A stretch of 6,850 nucleotides of DNA from Aquisalimonas sp. (lineage in GTDB: Bacteria; Pseudomonadota; Gammaproteobacteria; Nitrococcales; Aquisalimonadaceae), in NCBI GenBank assembly GCA_007133445.1, contig SLMR01000104.1, forward strand, positions 1 through 6,850. The letters run 5' to 3'. A program made the translations under genes and the position numbers. Positions 5,531 through 6,850 of the stretch are shown here, piece after piece. The notes beneath the pieces are model-generated. The model saw only the letters and a list, made by a program, of their open reading frames with translations, searched no databases and was not told the DNA's origin. How positions within the stretch are numbered: position 1 is the stretch's first letter; every line of letters starts with the position of its first letter.

Positions 5531-6097
5531 TTACGGGGCGTTGCCGGGTTTCCACTTGATGCTGCACCCCATGCTCGGCACCTGCTCCGCATCGACTTCA
5601 TTACCGGTGAGTGCGGCGGTTACTGCGGCACGCAGGTCATCCCCGGTCACCGGTACGCCATTGCCCGGGCGACTGCCGTCGAACTGACCCTGATAGACCA
5701 GTTCGCGCTCACTGTCGAAAAGGAAGAATTCGGGCGTGCAGCGCGCACCGAATGCGTGCGCCACCGACTGATCCTCGTCGTGGAGATAGGGGAAGGGATA
5801 GCCCACCCGCGCCTTCTCGCGTTTCATGGCGTCGAAGCTGTCATCGGGGTAGCGCTGGGCATCATTGGCATTGATGCCGACCACCGCCAGACCACGGGGC
5901 ATGTATTCCCGGGCAAAGCTGGCCAGCTGCTGGCTGAGGTGGCGCACAAACGGGCAGTGATTGCACATGAAGATCACCAGCAGGGCGTCGTCGTCGGCGA
6001 AGTCGGTGCTTGCGACGATGTTGCCGTCGGTATCCCGAAGTCGGAACGGGGGTAGCGGCGTACCCAGTGGCATTGTCCCGGACGTCTTGGCAACCAT
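5531..6097 (-). CDS. thioredoxin-fold AhpC/TSA-like protein (peroxiredoxin-like)
   Basis: The 188-residue protein has a thioredoxin fold and no signal peptide, so it is probably a cytoplasmic thiol-disulfide or peroxide-handling enzyme. The active-site segment VIFMCNHCPFV (41-51) carries a C45-N-H-C48 pair. The segment ARCTPEFFLFD (118-128) holds the cis-proline region (P122) and an extra cysteine, C120. A third cysteine motif, PSMGCSIKWK (174-183), lies near the C-terminus and is typical of the group. QGQFDGSRPGNG (136-147) is also characteristic. The start at 6097 is supported by AAAGGAG at 6106-6112 with 8-nt spacing. The gene is flanked by REP-like repeats on both sides and runs in the same direction as rayT, 82 nt apart. 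The physiological substrate is not known for this group; peroxiredoxin versus oxidoreductase activity cannot be settled from sequence. Confidence 0.92.
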   Translation of the reverse strand: MVAKTSGTMPLGTPLPPFRLRDTDGNIVASTDFADDDALLVIFMCNHCPFVRHLSQQLASFAREYMPRGLAVVGINANDAQRYPDDSFDAMKREKARVGYPFPYLHDEDQSVAHAFGARCTPEFFLFDSERELVYQGQFDGSRPGNGVPVTGDDLRAAVTAALTGNEVDAEQVPSMGCSIKWKPGNAP

Positions 6098-6137
6098 CGT
6101 AATGGCTCCTTTGGCGGTTGAGTCGGTGGCTGTCTAT

Positions 6138-6212
6138 GGTGGATCTGAAAGTCCACCCTACGCCGGGGCCGGGCCCAAGCCATCGCCTGTAGGGTGGACG
6201 TTTACATCCACC
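6138..6212. repeat. inverted pair of REP-like hairpins (BIME-like unit)
   Basis: Two 24-nt REP-like units stand in opposite orientation. The left unit, 6138-6161, is GGTGGAT-CTGAAA-GTCCACC plus CTAC. The right unit, 6189-6212, is GTAG plus GGTGGAC-GTTTAC-ATCCACC. The reverse complement of the left matches the right at 21 of 24 positions, and the differences are in the loop. Each can fold alone, and the pair can also form one long cruciform across the 27-nt GC-rich spacer 6162-6188. The GTAG tetranucleotide at the foot of each stem is the usual hallmark of REPs recognised by RayT transposases. The unit lies 41 nt upstream of the thioredoxin-like start codon and 750 nt from rayT. Confidence 0.78.
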
Positions 6213-6260
6213 ATCATCCACCGTTAAGCATGGCACGGACGGATGGTTTTCGCCGCCGGG

Positions 6261-6297
6261 AACGAAAACGGCCCGGCCATGAATCATGACCGGGCCG
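6261..6297 (-). terminator. dctP: intrinsic terminator after the TRAP receptor gene
   Basis: An 8-bp perfect GC stem, CGGCCCGG at 6269-6276 with CCGGGCCG at 6290-6297, encloses a second CATG/CATG stem and the loop AAT. On the minus strand it is followed immediately by TTTTCGTT (6268-6261). Its position, 30 nt beyond the stop codon of the TRAP gene and on the same strand, fits a Rho-independent terminator. It separates that transcript from the thioredoxin-like gene. Confidence 0.82.
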
Positions 6298-6326
6298 CCG
6301 TATTGAGGATGGAACAGCGTAGGGGC

Positions 6327-6850
6327 TTATTCGTCCTCTTCTTCCAACTGTGCTTCCTGCACAAGGTTGAGAAGCTTGTCGAGCATACGCTCACCACGCT
6401 CCCCCGTCATGTCGACGAAGGTCTGACGCACCGGGTGGGCGAGTTCGGCGAACGCGTCGCGCTCGTCCTGGCTCAGCTCAATGATCTCGATGTCGCTGTT
6501 TTCCTTGATGGTGTCCAGCCGATCGGTGTTGAGCTCCTGCTGCTTGTCGTGGATGTACTCAACCAGCTCCTGACGGGCTTCGTGGATGATCTCACGCTCT
6601 TCGTCAGACAGGCCGTCCCACCAGTCACGGTTACCCATGAACGTGGCGATGAACTGCGCCTGGTTGGCGAAGACCATGTAGTCCTGCACTTCGTAGAAGG
6701 CCATCTCTTCGTGGGCAAACACCGGCTGGATGTTGCCCTCGGCCTGGCCGAGCTGCAGGGCCGAGTAAAGCTCGCCGTACTCCACGGTGACCGGGTCCGC
6801 GCCGTACGCCTGGTAGGTCTCACGCAGCAGACGGTTGTCCATGGTGCGGA
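6327..6850 (-). CDS. dctP: TRAP transporter solute-binding protein, C-terminal part
   Basis: This is the periplasmic receptor of a tripartite ATP-independent periplasmic transporter, which passes organic acids or similar solutes to DctQM for sodium-driven uptake. About 173 C-terminal residues are present, roughly half of a normal 320-360-residue protein; the rest, with the signal peptide, lies beyond the right edge. The frame is open through the edge: before the internal Met at 6842 it reads R-T, giving RTMDN, the family's conserved arginine-containing strand. Next come YGADPVTVEYGELYSALQLG and EGNIQPVF, the usual ligand-site region. The helical segment RDWWDGLSDEEREIIHEAR is also standard. 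The C-terminus is strongly acidic (LEEEDE), as in halophile proteins. The substrate cannot be predicted. A terminator follows at 6261-6297. Confidence 0.92.
   Translation of the reverse strand, partial: RTMDNRLLRETYQAYGADPVTVEYGELYSALQLGQAEGNIQPVFAHEEMAFYEVQDYMVFANQAQFIATFMGNRDWWDGLSDEEREIIHEARQELVEYIHDKQQELNTDRLDTIKENSDIEIIELSQDERDAFAELAHPVRQTFVDMTGERGERMLDKLLNLVQEAQLEEEDE

Larger units (their letters stand above)
6098..6326. other. 229-nt intergenic region with repeats and terminator
   Basis: This gap between the thioredoxin-like gene and the TRAP gene holds the ribosome site of the former, the inverted REP pair and the TRAP terminator. The stretch 6213-6260 repeats the pentamer CCACC once more at 6218-6222 but otherwise shows nothing recognisable. 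No convincing promoter for the thioredoxin-like gene was found on the minus strand. Confidence 0.6.

Noticed and set aside
5449..5601. 51-residue N-terminal extension of the transposase
   Set aside because: It lacks family similarity, covers the REP hairpin and the 3' end of the neighbouring gene, and a perfect AAGGAGG precedes the Met at 5448.

Overview
The window is a gene-dense, strongly GC-rich stretch of a proteobacterial chromosome, most likely a gammaproteobacterium of the Ectothiorhodospiraceae type. This placement is an inference from three things: base composition and codon use, the TRAP transporter with its acid-rich C-terminus (which hints at salt-loving habits), and the REP/RayT system. 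No rRNA, tRNA, CRISPR array, integrase or prophage gene is visible.

Left block, plus strand, 84-4917: six tightly packed genes. They are a class II (plant/archaeal-type) phosphoribulokinase with all recognisable catalytic residues; an 80-residue two-helix membrane protein; a GAF-GGDEF protein whose catalytic motif has decayed to DDDTF while its c-di-GMP inhibitory site (RGSD) is intact; a ten-helix EamA/DMT transporter; a form IV RubisCO-like protein (RLP); and a small cupin. The spacings are 2 nt, a 4-nt ATGA overlap, 49 nt, 4 nt and 16 nt. They therefore read as one long operon, or as two units split by the 49-nt gap before the transporter.

The RLP-cupin pair matches the two signature enzymes of the MTA-isoprenoid shunt described in Rhodospirillum rubrum. 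There the RLP isomerises 5-methylthioribulose 1-phosphate, and a cupin removes the methylthio group to give 1-deoxyxylulose 5-phosphate. If the same holds here, this locus recycles the by-product of SAM-dependent polyamine synthesis into isoprenoid precursors. The phosphoribulokinase upstream is unexpected because no true RubisCO is in view. The GGDEF pseudo-enzyme next to a small membrane protein looks like a c-di-GMP receptor rather than a synthase.

Right block, minus strand, 4918-6850: a REP-associated tyrosine transposase (RayT) whose stop codon directly abuts the cupin stop; a thioredoxin/peroxiredoxin-like protein; and the C-terminal half of a TRAP transporter solute-binding protein that runs off the right edge. 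Three REP-like hairpins lie in this block. One is between the transposase and the thioredoxin-like gene; the other two form an inverted pair (a BIME-like unit) upstream of the thioredoxin-like gene. A clear intrinsic terminator closes the TRAP gene.

The most notable features are the co-location of a complete-looking phosphoribulokinase with an RLP/cupin pair, the c-di-GMP-receptor-like pseudo-GGDEF gene between them, and a RayT with matching REP hairpins nearby.
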